In this document: in pieces, positions 51,442-60,476 of the stretch | Layout of the letters: every line of letters begins with the position of its first letter | How positions within the stretch are numbered: position 1 is the first letter of the stretch | From: Halalkaliarchaeum desulfuricum | GTDB taxonomy: Archaea; Halobacteriota; Halobacteria; Halobacteriales; Haloferacaceae | DNA length: 64,000 nt | Reading direction: 5' to 3' | NCBI RefSeq assembly: GCF_002952775.1 | Contig: NZ_CP025066.1 | Span: 2,914,001 to 2,978,000, forward strand | Notes under the pieces: generated by a model | The model's input: only the letters and a program-made list of their open reading frames with translations | Told to the model about the DNA's origin: nothing | Databases searched by the model: none | Made by a program: the position numbers and the translations under genes

Positions 51442-52917
51442 CTAGACGTAGCCGAGACTTTCGAGGTGAGTGAGTGTCCCTTCGTCAATATCCCCTTGTC
51501 GCTTTGCAACTCCAGCGTCAGTATAACCACTAAATGCTTTCCTGACATTTTCATGAGGGTCTTCTTGCTTAACGGTTGCAGCAGTTTGAGCATCTTCTAT
51601 TTCGATTGTCACTCCGTCATCATCCCATACAAGATATTTTCGTATTATTCCGTCCTTTCGTCGATAAACTGCACGTATAGTCCCGCCGTACTTGCTAATA
51701 TCATCACAGTATCGGCCAGCACGCTGTTGACTTTTTAATTTATTGTCAACTGTCGAAGCAGATGCCACAACCGAGCTCTCCGGTACGAATTCGTCGCCAC
51801 TCCAGTTGTCTTTCAGGACAGCCTTGACTGTGTCTGGGAAACGTCGAAGTGTTGCTAACTCAGTAACCCGCTGGCTGTTCGATTGTCCTGGATATGATAC
51901 TAGTAATGGTACGTGGAGAAGTGATTCGTGGAGTCCAACAATATGGCCAGCAATCCGGAAGTCTGGTTTCACCCGACTATATTCTCCGAATCCTTCGCCG
52001 TGATCAGAGGTGATTACGACCAGCGTATCTTCAAATATGTTTCGCTCTTTTAGCTCTTGAATAAGAGACTGGAGATACGCGTCTGCCTGACGAATCGTTC
52101 CATCATACAAATCTTCTAAGCCGATCCACTCGTTCCAAGAGATTTCTCCACCATATACTTTCCAGGATGTTGGATCTATCGCTGCTTGCGTGCGTTGTTT
52201 CTTTTTTCCACCCCAAATATCGTATTCATTTGATGGATAAAAGGGAAGATGAGTGTCCATCAAATTAATACACGCTGCCCATGAACCTTCAGCTGCATCA
52301 ATCCACGAGTAAAATGGCTTGAGAAATCGGTCTGCAGAGTGGTCTAGCTTTTGTTCTAGCGTAGCAGAGGCAAAAGTTCGACTTAATTGCTTTGCGGCGC
52401 CGTTTGCAAGGCTCTTGATCGGCGTGCTATCGTCTATACAATGTAGGAGGTATTCAATATGCTTTGATCGATCGCTATCGCTTTGGAGATATTCTGGACT
52501 GTTAAAGAAAATATCTGGATCAGTTGCATCTGGAAACAACCTTCCGCGTCGCCCGACGACCTGATTGAATGCAGTTTTCAACGATCCGTCTCCTGTCAGA
52601 TTAACATTATCTGAGAAGACACCGGTTTCGTAGTCGTAGTCCTCGGCGAGTGTATGCCAAATTGTACTTTCTGGATCTAGGCTATGTGACACAAGATCGT
52701 GGATTCTGTGTTCTTCCACTTCAAGACCCGTGAACATACTTGTATGACTTGGAAGACTCGTCATACCGGGTGCTCGAGCTTGCGTATATACAGTGGCCTC
52801 TCTCGCAAACTGTTCAAAAAATGGAGTTGTTTTTCGATTGTAACCGTGAATACTCGTGTTTTTTGCTTTCACGCTATCCAACACGATAAGCAATATATGT
52901 GGCCGCTCAACTGACAT
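51442..52917 (-). CDS. Sulfatase/alkaline-phosphatase superfamily protein
   Basis: A 491-residue protein: RPHILLIVLDSVKAKNTSIHGY (metal Asp in LDS at 13-15), nucleophile region GMTSLPSHTSMFTG (about 51-64), NLMDTHLPFYP, and VVITSDHGEGFGEY (metal DH near 306). The nucleophile position is Ser/Thr (SLPSH) without the Cys-x-Pro-x-Arg of classical sulfatases, so phospho- or phosphoglycerol-type transfer, or a hydrolase, is more likely than formylglycine chemistry. It is soluble and transcribed against its neighbours. The DNA is AT-rich compared with the core. Confidence 0.85.
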   Translation of the reverse strand: MSVERPHILLIVLDSVKAKNTSIHGYNRKTTPFFEQFAREATVYTQARAPGMTSLPSHTSMFTGLEVEEHRIHDLVSHSLDPESTIWHTLAEDYDYETGVFSDNVNLTGDGSLKTAFNQVVGRRGRLFPDATDPDIFFNSPEYLQSDSDRSKHIEYLLHCIDDSTPIKSLANGAAKQLSRTFASATLEQKLDHSADRFLKPFYSWIDAAEGSWAACINLMDTHLPFYPSNEYDIWGGKKKQRTQAAIDPTSWKVYGGEISWNEWIGLEDLYDGTIRQADAYLQSLIQELKERNIFEDTLVVITSDHGEGFGEYSRVKPDFRIAGHIVGLHESLLHVPLLVSYPGQSNSQRVTELATLRRFPDTVKAVLKDNWSGDEFVPESSVVASASTVDNKLKSQQRAGRYCDDISKYGGTIRAVYRRKDGIIRKYLVWDDDGVTIEIEDAQTAATVKQEDPHENVRKAFSGYTDAGVAKRQGDIDEGTLTHLESLGYV

Positions 52918-53123
52918 TATCCGTAATCAATGTGTTTTGTAGGGCCTTTAATGTGATCATGAGATATACCATTAGGAAGATGAGATCTTTAGTACATATA
53001 GCCGGTTATCTCATACTAGCTAATTTATCATACTTTTCCTTTCAACCTGAAAGACATCGTTATCTCACTCGAGCGTACTTTCTTCGAGGGACTAATGACG
53101 CATAAGTAGTCAACTGTTTATAG

Positions 53124-53951
53124 ATGCAGAAACTCGTACGAAGGGCAACGAAAGTTTATCGAGAGGAGGGACTTGGCCCAACGATACGGAAATCGGCCCA
53201 GTTTATCCCTCGATACGTACGGCATGTGGCCGGTGCCAACGGACTATATTGTACTCCCTACTATCGCCGATTCCTGATCCGGTGGAACTCAAGAGGTTAC
53301 GCAACCATTGCAGACCCGTTCAAGATAATCACGATCAATCCGAATAAGATCACACGAGTTACTGGGCGAGGGCCCAATCCGGGACGGTTCCAGTGGCAAG
53401 ATATTGGAAAAATACAGGATAGTGATTGGGATCAAAATGATGAACGTGTTGAGAATCTCCCAGTCGTTCGGGCCCTCCGTCAACGCTTCGAACATGGAGA
53501 AGACTGGAAAGAGATTGACTTCATTGACCATGTCCTCCAAGAGATCACCCGTGGAAACGTTATTTGGCGAGAGTGTGCAAGCGAACAAGACGTGTGGGCT
53601 GAATGTTCGCGGATCGACGACCTTTATAAAAATATTCGCGAATCAGGATATCGTTCTCAACAGAAACTCGTCGAGGAAGGCAAAAAATCACCGGACAAAT
53701 ACTGTGATGGTGATCGCTTCAATTGTTATGATGAAGTGGCTGTAGATATTGGTCGAGAGGGAGAATTTCTCTTCGTCGATGGACGCCACCGACTGGCAAT
53801 CGCGAAAATCTTGGACCTCGACGAAATTCCGGTGAGGGTGTCTGCCCGCCACGAGGCATGGCAGCAAGTCAGGGAACGAACGGCGGATACTGCTTCCAAT
53901 AACCTCGAATCTCGCTTGAATCACCCTGACTTAGTAGATATCTCTCCATAG
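53124..53951 (+). CDS. ParB-fold (sulfiredoxin-like) protein 1 of glycan cluster
   Basis: A 275-residue protein. The C-terminal half has a ParB/Srx-like core: EVAVDIGREGEFLFVDGRHR then LAIAKILDLDEIPVRVSARH (DGRHRLAIAK is the GxxRxxA-type loop). The N-terminal half (RATKVYREEGLGPTIRKSAQ; WDQNDERVENLPVVRALRQRFE; WKEIDFIDHVLQEI) is mostly helical and shared with the next gene. Not a plasmid ParB: no HTH. Related folds include kinases and nucleases. Role unknown. 52918-53123 before it is AT-rich and empty. Confidence 0.72.
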   Translation: MQKLVRRATKVYREEGLGPTIRKSAQFIPRYVRHVAGANGLYCTPYYRRFLIRWNSRGYATIADPFKIITINPNKITRVTGRGPNPGRFQWQDIGKIQDSDWDQNDERVENLPVVRALRQRFEHGEDWKEIDFIDHVLQEITRGNVIWRECASEQDVWAECSRIDDLYKNIRESGYRSQQKLVEEGKKSPDKYCDGDRFNCYDEVAVDIGREGEFLFVDGRHRLAIAKILDLDEIPVRVSARHEAWQQVRERTADTASNNLESRLNHPDLVDISP

Positions 53952-53967
53952 AGAGCATTCATAAATA

Positions 53968-54768
53968 ATGCATGACAAAATCAGAGAAGGAATAGCTGTG
54001 TTACGAACAGAGGGTTTGTTAGCCTTTCTTGCATCTTTCCTTCGAGTTGTAGGGGCCAACTACCAGGGATATTACTATTACCTCAAGTACAAGATCCGGA
54101 GTTTCGTACGTTCTGCCCCCACCTCTGATCCGCTTTCGGTTATTAAAGTCCGACCGGATCAGGTTCGACATCGCGCCACCAGACATGTTGATAAATGGGA
54201 AGATATAGGTCAGGTGTGGGATGGCGACTGGGATCGTGATCTCCCACCCGTAGATAGTTCGATCAAGTATCGAAGCGTGGTAGAACGGTTTCGAAATGAC
54301 ACTCCATGGCAGGAAACCGAAGTATATCAAACTGCTCTCAAGAAAATCGAATCGGGAGAGTCATACTGGAATGGCTGCCGTTCTCGGGATGAACTCAAGA
54401 AGCGCACAAGCACTGTGGACGAACTCTACCGAGATATCCGTGATTCAGGTTTCAAATCGCAGTCGGAAATTCACGGGAAAAGTGTCAAAGAAATCCTTCT
54501 CAGCGGCTCGTTCGACCGATCAAAAACGGACGTGACTGTAGCTATCGGTCGGGACGGGGAAATCCTGTTTGTCGATGGGAATCACCGTTTCGCTATCGCA
54601 CACGTCCTCGGTCTTGATGAACTACCCGTGAGAGTTGTCGTCAGGCACGCACAGTGGCACAAGATCCGGGAAAGCATACGGGATTCGGACGACCCAGATT
54701 CACTTCCCGAAACGTACAGGCAGTATCTCGATCATCCTGACATCGAGTCAGTCCTCTCCAACACCTGA
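53968..54768 (+). CDS. ParB-fold (sulfiredoxin-like) protein 2 of glycan cluster
   Basis: A 266-residue paralogue, 16 bases after the first. It has EDIGQVWDGDWDRDLPPVDS, WQETEVYQTALKKIESGESY, ELYRDIRDSGFKSQSEI, and the core VTVAIGRDGEILFVDGNHRF with AIAHVLGLDELPVRVVVRHA. The order of blocks is the same in both. The pair is probably an ancient duplication, as the sequences differ at many positions outside the motifs. It may form a complex with its partner. Confidence 0.72.
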   Translation: MHDKIREGIAVLRTEGLLAFLASFLRVVGANYQGYYYYLKYKIRSFVRSAPTSDPLSVIKVRPDQVRHRATRHVDKWEDIGQVWDGDWDRDLPPVDSSIKYRSVVERFRNDTPWQETEVYQTALKKIESGESYWNGCRSRDELKKRTSTVDELYRDIRDSGFKSQSEIHGKSVKEILLSGSFDRSKTDVTVAIGRDGEILFVDGNHRFAIAHVLGLDELPVRVVVRHAQWHKIRESIRDSDDPDSLPETYRQYLDHPDIESVLSNT

Positions 54769-54836
54769 AGCGGTTGTTTTCATCAACAGTTATACCCCAC
54801 GGCCGCCCGACTTACATCAACCTCGTATCGCTATCT

Positions 54837-56297
54837 ATGCGCCTGGGTCAAACCTCCCTCATCTACTTCGTCGCCAAGATCATCGGTTCCGCACTGGGAT
54901 TTCTGGCGACAATCTACTTCGCCCGAGTTCTCGGCGAGGTCGTACTCGGATACTACGCACTCGCACTCGCACTCGTGAGCTGGCTCGCCCTGGGCGGTCG
55001 GATCGGCCTCTCGCAGGCGATCACCAAGCGAATCAGCGAAGAAACCGAATCCGAGTCGTACGCAACTGCTGGCGTGCTGTTGATCGGGACGTTCGGCCTC
55101 ATCATGGCTGTTGGTGTCTATCTCTTTCGTGGACATGTAGAGGCGTACATCGGCCAACCGGTCGCCGTCCTCGTAATTTTGATGCTGTTCGCATCACTGT
55201 TCAAGGGATTCATCAACGCCGCACTCAAGGGCTATCACTTCGTCCACATCTATGCGATACTTTCGACGACCAAAATCGGGCTCCGGAGCCTCATTCAGGT
55301 CGCTCTGGTGGTCGTCGGGTACAGTCTCGTCGGGCTCCTGGTTGGTTACGTCGCTGGTGCCGTGATCGTTGGCTTCATCGGCCTCGCCGTGCTTCAATTC
55401 CGTCCAACCCGCCCACGAAAGGAACACTTTAAAAGCCTCTTCGACTTCGCGAAGTTCTCTTGGCTCGGGAGCATCCGCCACCGCGCATTCAACGAAGTCG
55501 ACATCGTCGTCCTCGGATTTTTCGTCCAGACTGGACTCATCGGCGTCTACTCGGTCGCATGGGCACTGTCAAAGTTCCTGGACATCTTCGGGGAATCCGT
55601 CAGCAACACGCTCTTCCCCGAGATGAGCAAGATCGCGACCGCCGAGGATCGAAAGGCCGTCTCCGGGCTTACCGAGGACGCGCTCGCTTTCGCCGGCCTG
55701 ATCGCCATCCCCGGATTCGTCGGCGGGACGGTCCTCGCGGACCGCCTGATGGCGATCTACGGCGAGGGGTTCGTCGTCGGCCAGGTGGTGCTGCCGATCC
55801 TCATTGGGGCGCTGTTGATCTACGCGTTCACCCGGCAGTTCCTCAACACCCTCAACGCGATCGACCGTCCGGACCTGGCGTTTCGCGCAAACGGGGCGTT
55901 TATCCTCTCGAACGTGACCCTGAACGTGCTCTTGATCTGGCGGTACGGCTGGGTCGGGGCCGCGGTCGCGACGGCGGTCTCGGCAGCGATCGGCCTGGTG
56001 GTCGCCTACTACTACCTCCGGCCGCAGGTCCCGTTCGAGGTGCCCCTGGGCGAGATCGGCCGCCAATGGATCGCAGCGATCGGAATGGGCGCCGTGGTCT
56101 ACGCCGCCCGTCGGCTTGGAGAAACCCACCCGGCAGCAGAGACGCTCGTCGCCTACAACGCCGCCTTCGTCGTCGTGCTCGTCGGGATCGGCGCTGCCGT
56201 CTACTTCCTGCTGTTGCTCGCCATCTCCGGGCAGTTCCGCCGCACGGTCGACGACAACCTCCCAATAGGCGTTCCCAAGAACTCGGGGAGAGGGTGA
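54837..56297 (+). CDS. Polysaccharide/oligosaccharide flippase (Wzx/AglR type)
   Basis: From MRLGQTSLIYFVAKIIGSAL (54837) the protein has 486 residues and about 12-14 membrane helices of the MATE/PST (MurJ/Wzx-like) type: IYFVAKIIGSALGFLATIYF, GLSQAITKRISEETESES (cytoplasmic loop), and VDIVVLGFFVQTGLIGVYSV. It would move the lipid-linked oligosaccharide to the outer face, as AglR does in Haloferax. The frame open from 54774 adds a non-helical stub. The 5' half is AT-richer than the 3' half (from about 55600). Confidence 0.9.
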   Translation: MRLGQTSLIYFVAKIIGSALGFLATIYFARVLGEVVLGYYALALALVSWLALGGRIGLSQAITKRISEETESESYATAGVLLIGTFGLIMAVGVYLFRGHVEAYIGQPVAVLVILMLFASLFKGFINAALKGYHFVHIYAILSTTKIGLRSLIQVALVVVGYSLVGLLVGYVAGAVIVGFIGLAVLQFRPTRPRKEHFKSLFDFAKFSWLGSIRHRAFNEVDIVVLGFFVQTGLIGVYSVAWALSKFLDIFGESVSNTLFPEMSKIATAEDRKAVSGLTEDALAFAGLIAIPGFVGGTVLADRLMAIYGEGFVVGQVVLPILIGALLIYAFTRQFLNTLNAIDRPDLAFRANGAFILSNVTLNVLLIWRYGWVGAAVATAVSAAIGLVVAYYYLRPQVPFEVPLGEIGRQWIAAIGMGAVVYAARRLGETHPAAETLVAYNAAFVVVLVGIGAAVYFLLLLAISGQFRRTVDDNLPIGVPKNSGRG

Positions 56298-56629
56298 TCT
56301 GGCACCAGCGACAAAAGAGTCCTTAATCGTCCACGATTCTCCCAGACACCATTTACTGAGTTCCGAACTTCCAAATGAAAACGCCTTAACAGATGAGACA
56401 AATATATTCTGTATGATTTCCCCAACATGATGAGAACTTCCATTCATTACATTTTGAAGCGAAAGACGCCATGTTGAATATCATCGAAATTAGACGACGG
56501 GTTGGAAAATACATAGTAGCCATCGTTTAAGGCGAAGGATAAGAAAAGCTCAATACAAATGATGAGGATATCCAACACAAGTACTACCACACCATTTATT
56601 AGTTTAACGTTTTTATTTTGATTAATTGA
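56298..56629. other. AT-rich intergenic region without a gene
   Basis: Only reading frames of 20 codons or fewer occur. The last 40 bases (TTTATTAGTTTAACG and TTTTTATTTTGATTAATTG) are very AT-rich and hold the promoter of the AglQ-like gene at 56630. The drop in GC right after the flippase suggests a join between DNA of different origin. Confidence 0.6.
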
Positions 56630-57775
56630 ATGTCTGAGTGCGAGTCAGGTGAAGTAGAGTTTGTCACGATTCATGAACTGCTGGAACGGAGTGCGGAATC
56701 CGCTCTCGAACTCCAGCGCAACGACGGATCGTTTCCTCCCGGGAATAATGGCCCATATCAAGACGATAGCACTCCTGTTCGAAACACAGCAAACTGGCTG
56801 AAAATCCTCTCATTCGTGTATGAACAAACGGGTAAAAGAAAATTCAAACAAGCTTCGAATTCAGCGGTAGAATACCTGAAACAGGATGAACTCCGCCCGT
56901 ACGGTTATACGTATATTTGTAGGAGATCAAACAAAAAAGATTCATGCAACGGTGTTGTGGGCCAAGCCAACGTAATTGAAGCAATGGGAAGAGCTGGGAA
57001 TTATTTAGATAAACCTGAATTATATGACTTTGCCGCCCAAATATACAACTTACATCCTTTTAATAAAAACATAGGTGTTTGGAACCGAAGAGAGATTGAT
57101 GGGACAATATTAACAACGGACCGAACATTTAATCATCAGCTGATTTTTGCTACAGCGAGTAGTTTGATTTCCGATCTGAACGACAGAAATGAGATGCATA
57201 GAGAGATATCAGTATTCCTCAACAATTTGTCTCAAAACATGGGTTATGATTCATCAGGACTTATTATTCACCGTCTTAGACCCACAATTGGCTTATTTGA
57301 CATTGTATCCATACTCCGCGATAAATCTCCAGAGCTTTTTCTTAATCAGATTTTGCATACGAAGCGACGGATCCTTCAGGACAAAGATGTAAAAAGTAAG
57401 GAACAGGGCTATCAATCTGTTAATCTGTACTGGTTGGCAAATTTAAAAAGACGAAGGCCAGAACACGATATTTGGTCTGATCTTCCTATAAATAAATTAA
57501 TCAACGTAACTAGAACGACCGAGTATAGATCTCAAGCAAAGCAAAGTGTAAATTGGTTCAGTAATATGCCACCTGGATTTGAAATAGCACATGCATTAAA
57601 CACATTTGATCAGGACCCGGATTACAATGAAATGAGGTATTGGATAGAAATGGCTCTTAACAACCATTATGATAAAAAAACAAACCAATTTGTGAAAAAT
57701 TGTGATGACCCAGACACACTGAATGCTCTGTTATACAAGTTAATTGACTTGCCCAATCTGAGCGTAAGACTGTAA
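56630..57775 (+). CDS. AglQ-like (alpha/alpha)-barrel protein 2
   Basis: A 381-residue paralogue of the protein at 50309. It has NNGPYQDDSTPVRNTANWLK (about 39-58), SCNGVVGQANVIEAMGRAG, TTDRTFNHQLIFATASSLI, and PPGFEIAHALNTFDQDPDYN. Codon use is AT-rich, unlike copy 1, so the two were probably acquired separately. The conserved DRTFNHQ and CNG..GQA blocks would line the barrel pocket. Function as for copy 1. Confidence 0.78.
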   Translation: MSECESGEVEFVTIHELLERSAESALELQRNDGSFPPGNNGPYQDDSTPVRNTANWLKILSFVYEQTGKRKFKQASNSAVEYLKQDELRPYGYTYICRRSNKKDSCNGVVGQANVIEAMGRAGNYLDKPELYDFAAQIYNLHPFNKNIGVWNRREIDGTILTTDRTFNHQLIFATASSLISDLNDRNEMHREISVFLNNLSQNMGYDSSGLIIHRLRPTIGLFDIVSILRDKSPELFLNQILHTKRRILQDKDVKSKEQGYQSVNLYWLANLKRRRPEHDIWSDLPINKLINVTRTTEYRSQAKQSVNWFSNMPPGFEIAHALNTFDQDPDYNEMRYWIEMALNNHYDKKTNQFVKNCDDPDTLNALLYKLIDLPNLSVRL

Positions 57776-57823
57776 TTCCTGAACAAATGGAAGGGGCTGC
57801 CGTTGATTTCAAACTTTAATAAG

Positions 57824-58600
57824 ATGGTTGGAAAAAGAGATATATTTGACAGGGTGCGAGATAGTGATTCAATCCAGAGAGGAGTATCATTAATATTTAA
57901 TCGTCGATTCCAATCAGGAAAGAAAAACGGTTCTGTGGAACTTCCGTATAGACTCTACCTCCCGAACTGCTACAACAAACACGATGAAAAACGGTATCCG
58001 ATCGTTTTGACTTTTCATGGAGCGGGTAAACGAGGGAGAGACAACCGAAGACAGATTTATAGTAGTGCTGTATTTTTTTCAAGTAATCGTGTTCAACGGA
58101 GAGAGCCCTGTTTTGTTCTCGCACCACAATGTCCGCCGGGAAATTCATGGGTGAATTTGAAATCATGGAGTGAAGGTACTCATCCATTACGAGAAATAAC
58201 CCCGGCACTCCAGACATCAATACAGCTACTTGATGATTTACTTGACGAGTATCGAATTGATCGCGGAAGACAATTCGTAACAGGATTTTCGATGGGAGGA
58301 TACGGTACTTGGGATGCAATAACACGTTTTCCAAACAGGTTTGAAGCCGCGATACCTATTTCAGGTGGTGGAACGCCGGGAGCAGCGGACCGGTTAGATA
58401 GAGTTAAAGTCTGGGCGTTTCACGGCGCAGAGGACGACACAGTACCAGTGAGTGGGACACGAAGAATGATCGAAGCGATGCGAAATGAAGGGCTTGATCC
58501 CCGATACACTGAATTCGAAGCACTTGGTCACTCTTCAAGACCAGTCTTCAGACAAGAGGGGTTAATAGAGTGGTTATTCGACCCTAATACAGGCGAATAA
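57824..58600 (+). CDS. Alpha/beta hydrolase (esterase/phospholipase type)
   Basis: The protein of about 258 residues has PIVLTFHGAGKRGRDN (oxyanion region), VLAPQCPPGNSW, the nucleophile elbow FVTGFSMGGYGTWDA (GFSMG), and VWAFHGAEDDTVPVSGTRRM (Asp) with a late His in EALGHSS. All three catalytic residues are visible. It resembles PHB-depolymerase/feruloyl-esterase-like enzymes. In this cluster it may remove or transfer acyl groups on the glycan. The first ATG is used; a TTG 21 bases upstream is possible. Confidence 0.82.
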   Translation: MVGKRDIFDRVRDSDSIQRGVSLIFNRRFQSGKKNGSVELPYRLYLPNCYNKHDEKRYPIVLTFHGAGKRGRDNRRQIYSSAVFFSSNRVQRREPCFVLAPQCPPGNSWVNLKSWSEGTHPLREITPALQTSIQLLDDLLDEYRIDRGRQFVTGFSMGGYGTWDAITRFPNRFEAAIPISGGGTPGAADRLDRVKVWAFHGAEDDTVPVSGTRRMIEAMRNEGLDPRYTEFEALGHSSRPVFRQEGLIEWLFDPNTGE

Positions 58601-58689
58601 AACACACGTCCCTCTGTCCAAACGCGGGGAGCTTTCTACTACTAAGAGCGAAAACGATATCCATCGGTAGCCCAACCAAGTTAGTAATT

Positions 58690-60474
58690 ATGAAAGACGA
58701 CTGTGAAATTCTCTTTTTTGGCGATGAAATCACCGAGAACACGGTCCCATTATTTGAATCAGAACTCCTGAACCGATACTCCCGAGACGATTTTGAGATC
58801 TCCACTGAAATTCTATCTGATGGAACTTCCGACGAAGCGAAAGCACACTTTGATTCGATCGATTTATCGGCTTTTGATGTGCTTGTTCTTGACTTTGGTT
58901 TCTACGACTGGAAAAAGGATATCTCATCGTCTCTATTCCGCCAGAACCTCTCCGAAATCGTTTCGAAATCTCGGAATCAAGATCTTCGAGTTATCGTGAG
59001 TACTATTCACCCTGTTGAGAACTCGATTCTTTTAGGAACTACGGCGATTGATCGCGAGTACAACGAGGTGATCCGTGAACTGGCTGAGGAATACGGAGTC
59101 CAAGTAGCGGACGTATATCAGTGGTGGGAAGAAAAGATACTGCTCACTAGACGTTATTTGAAAAACAGTGAAAAACCGAATCCGAAAGGTCGACAATTAA
59201 TAGCTGAGTCATTTTCTCACGTCGTTCCACAATCACATAAAGTCATTTTATGGCAGTTCAACGGTCGAGCGAACGCTAATTGTAACTACGACTGTCCGTA
59301 TTGTTATTATCCCACAGACAACGAGAATTTCTCTTTTGGTTCTCCTTCCGAGTGGAAAGAAGTTTTCAAAAACACATTCGGTGAGCAAGATCTTATTTTC
59401 TATTTCACGTTTGCGGAACCAACAATTGCAAGAGAGTTTTTTGATTATGTTGAAATGATCGGATCTGTCGAGAATTGGGAGCTGCGTATTACTACGAATC
59501 TCTCCCTCCCAGAGAAGTCACTCAAAAAGCTAGCTAATACCAAACTAGCGAATGAAGACCGACTCCACATTAATGCGTCTTTCCATCCCTCCCAAACAAG
59601 TATTGATGGGTTTATTGAAAGGCACCAAGTTCTACGCGAGAACGGTATCGAAGCCCCCGTTATTTATGTAATGTATCCGCCTCAAATTGACGTGTTTAAA
59701 GACCATTTCGAAAGATTTGACGAGCGGAACATTCTCGTTCATGTGAGGCCATATCAAGGTGAAGGTTACCCAAACGCGTATACAGATCACCAGCGCAAGC
59801 AGATCGCACGATATACCGATACAGCCACGATACGGTATGTGCTAAACCGGAAACCGCCGTTTGATCGTCATACTTATGCAGGTCTTCACTTCTATATCGT
59901 CGATGCGGCCGGCAATATTGGTTATGACTCTAACAGTTTCCAGTGGCATACACGGTACAGAACGATGTATGGAAATCTAATCCAATATAACTCTTTAGAT
60001 CTTCCAACAATTCCTCCAAAATATCCTAAAGGAGATTATCCAAAAACCGTCGATGGTGTTAGTAATCTGCTTGAAGTCGATTATAAACAGCTGGAGGGCA
60101 ACAATGTCCTTTCATACGCTGAACAGGGCGGCGTATATCGAACTGAAGACGGTGTAGTTTACGAAAATATGGAAAAGGACTTTCAAGATAGCTCTGTGAG
60201 GGCGCAGTACTACTTTCCGAGCCGGAACGTGCGAGATGCATTCCACAAATTCTGGTTGTTCGGGATCAAAAATTCCCTCAAATACATCTGGTTGAAATAC
60301 GTCGAGAACCGAATACATCTATATTTCAAACACACCCAACAAACCTATGAAACGGACGGGATTAGAGGTGTTCTAAAGCAAGCCTACCTTCATTTAAAAG
60401 AAGGGCTGCCTGGAAGCGAGGAAATGGAGCGTGAAGTCGTGAAAAGTCCTCTTGAAGAGTCGGATGATCGGTAA
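58690..60474 (+). CDS. SGNH-like domain fused to a radical SAM domain
   Basis: A 594-residue protein. Residues 1-185 have the SGNH/GDSL layout: ILFFGDEITEN (block I), LVLDFGFYDW (block III), and NPKGRQLIAESF (block V). The catalytic Ser, Asn and His are all replaced (GDE, GFYD, PNPKG). Residues 190-430 form a radical SAM domain with CNYDCPYCYYP (Cys near 203, 207, 210; CxxxCxxC) and FAEPTIAREFF. A tail of 150 residues has no SPASM-like Cys cluster. It would use SAM radical chemistry on a substrate bound by the dead SGNH part. Overlaps none; the next gene starts 2 bases later. Confidence 0.82.
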   Translation: MKDDCEILFFGDEITENTVPLFESELLNRYSRDDFEISTEILSDGTSDEAKAHFDSIDLSAFDVLVLDFGFYDWKKDISSSLFRQNLSEIVSKSRNQDLRVIVSTIHPVENSILLGTTAIDREYNEVIRELAEEYGVQVADVYQWWEEKILLTRRYLKNSEKPNPKGRQLIAESFSHVVPQSHKVILWQFNGRANANCNYDCPYCYYPTDNENFSFGSPSEWKEVFKNTFGEQDLIFYFTFAEPTIAREFFDYVEMIGSVENWELRITTNLSLPEKSLKKLANTKLANEDRLHINASFHPSQTSIDGFIERHQVLRENGIEAPVIYVMYPPQIDVFKDHFERFDERNILVHVRPYQGEGYPNAYTDHQRKQIARYTDTATIRYVLNRKPPFDRHTYAGLHFYIVDAAGNIGYDSNSFQWHTRYRTMYGNLIQYNSLDLPTIPPKYPKGDYPKTVDGVSNLLEVDYKQLEGNNVLSYAEQGGVYRTEDGVVYENMEKDFQDSSVRAQYYFPSRNVRDAFHKFWLFGIKNSLKYIWLKYVENRIHLYFKHTQQTYETDGIRGVLKQAYLHLKEGLPGSEEMEREVVKSPLEESDDR

Positions 60475-60476
60475 TC

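Noticed and set aside
53124-54768. Plasmid partition ParB proteins
   Set aside because: There is no HTH, no parA neighbour and no parS-like repeats; only the ParB-type loop is shared.
58690-60474. Radical SAM protein as an anaerobic sulfatase-maturating enzyme for the sulfatase at 51442
   Set aside because: No SPASM Cys cluster is present, the sulfatase lacks the C/S-x-P-x-R target, and the genes are 6 kb apart on opposite strands.
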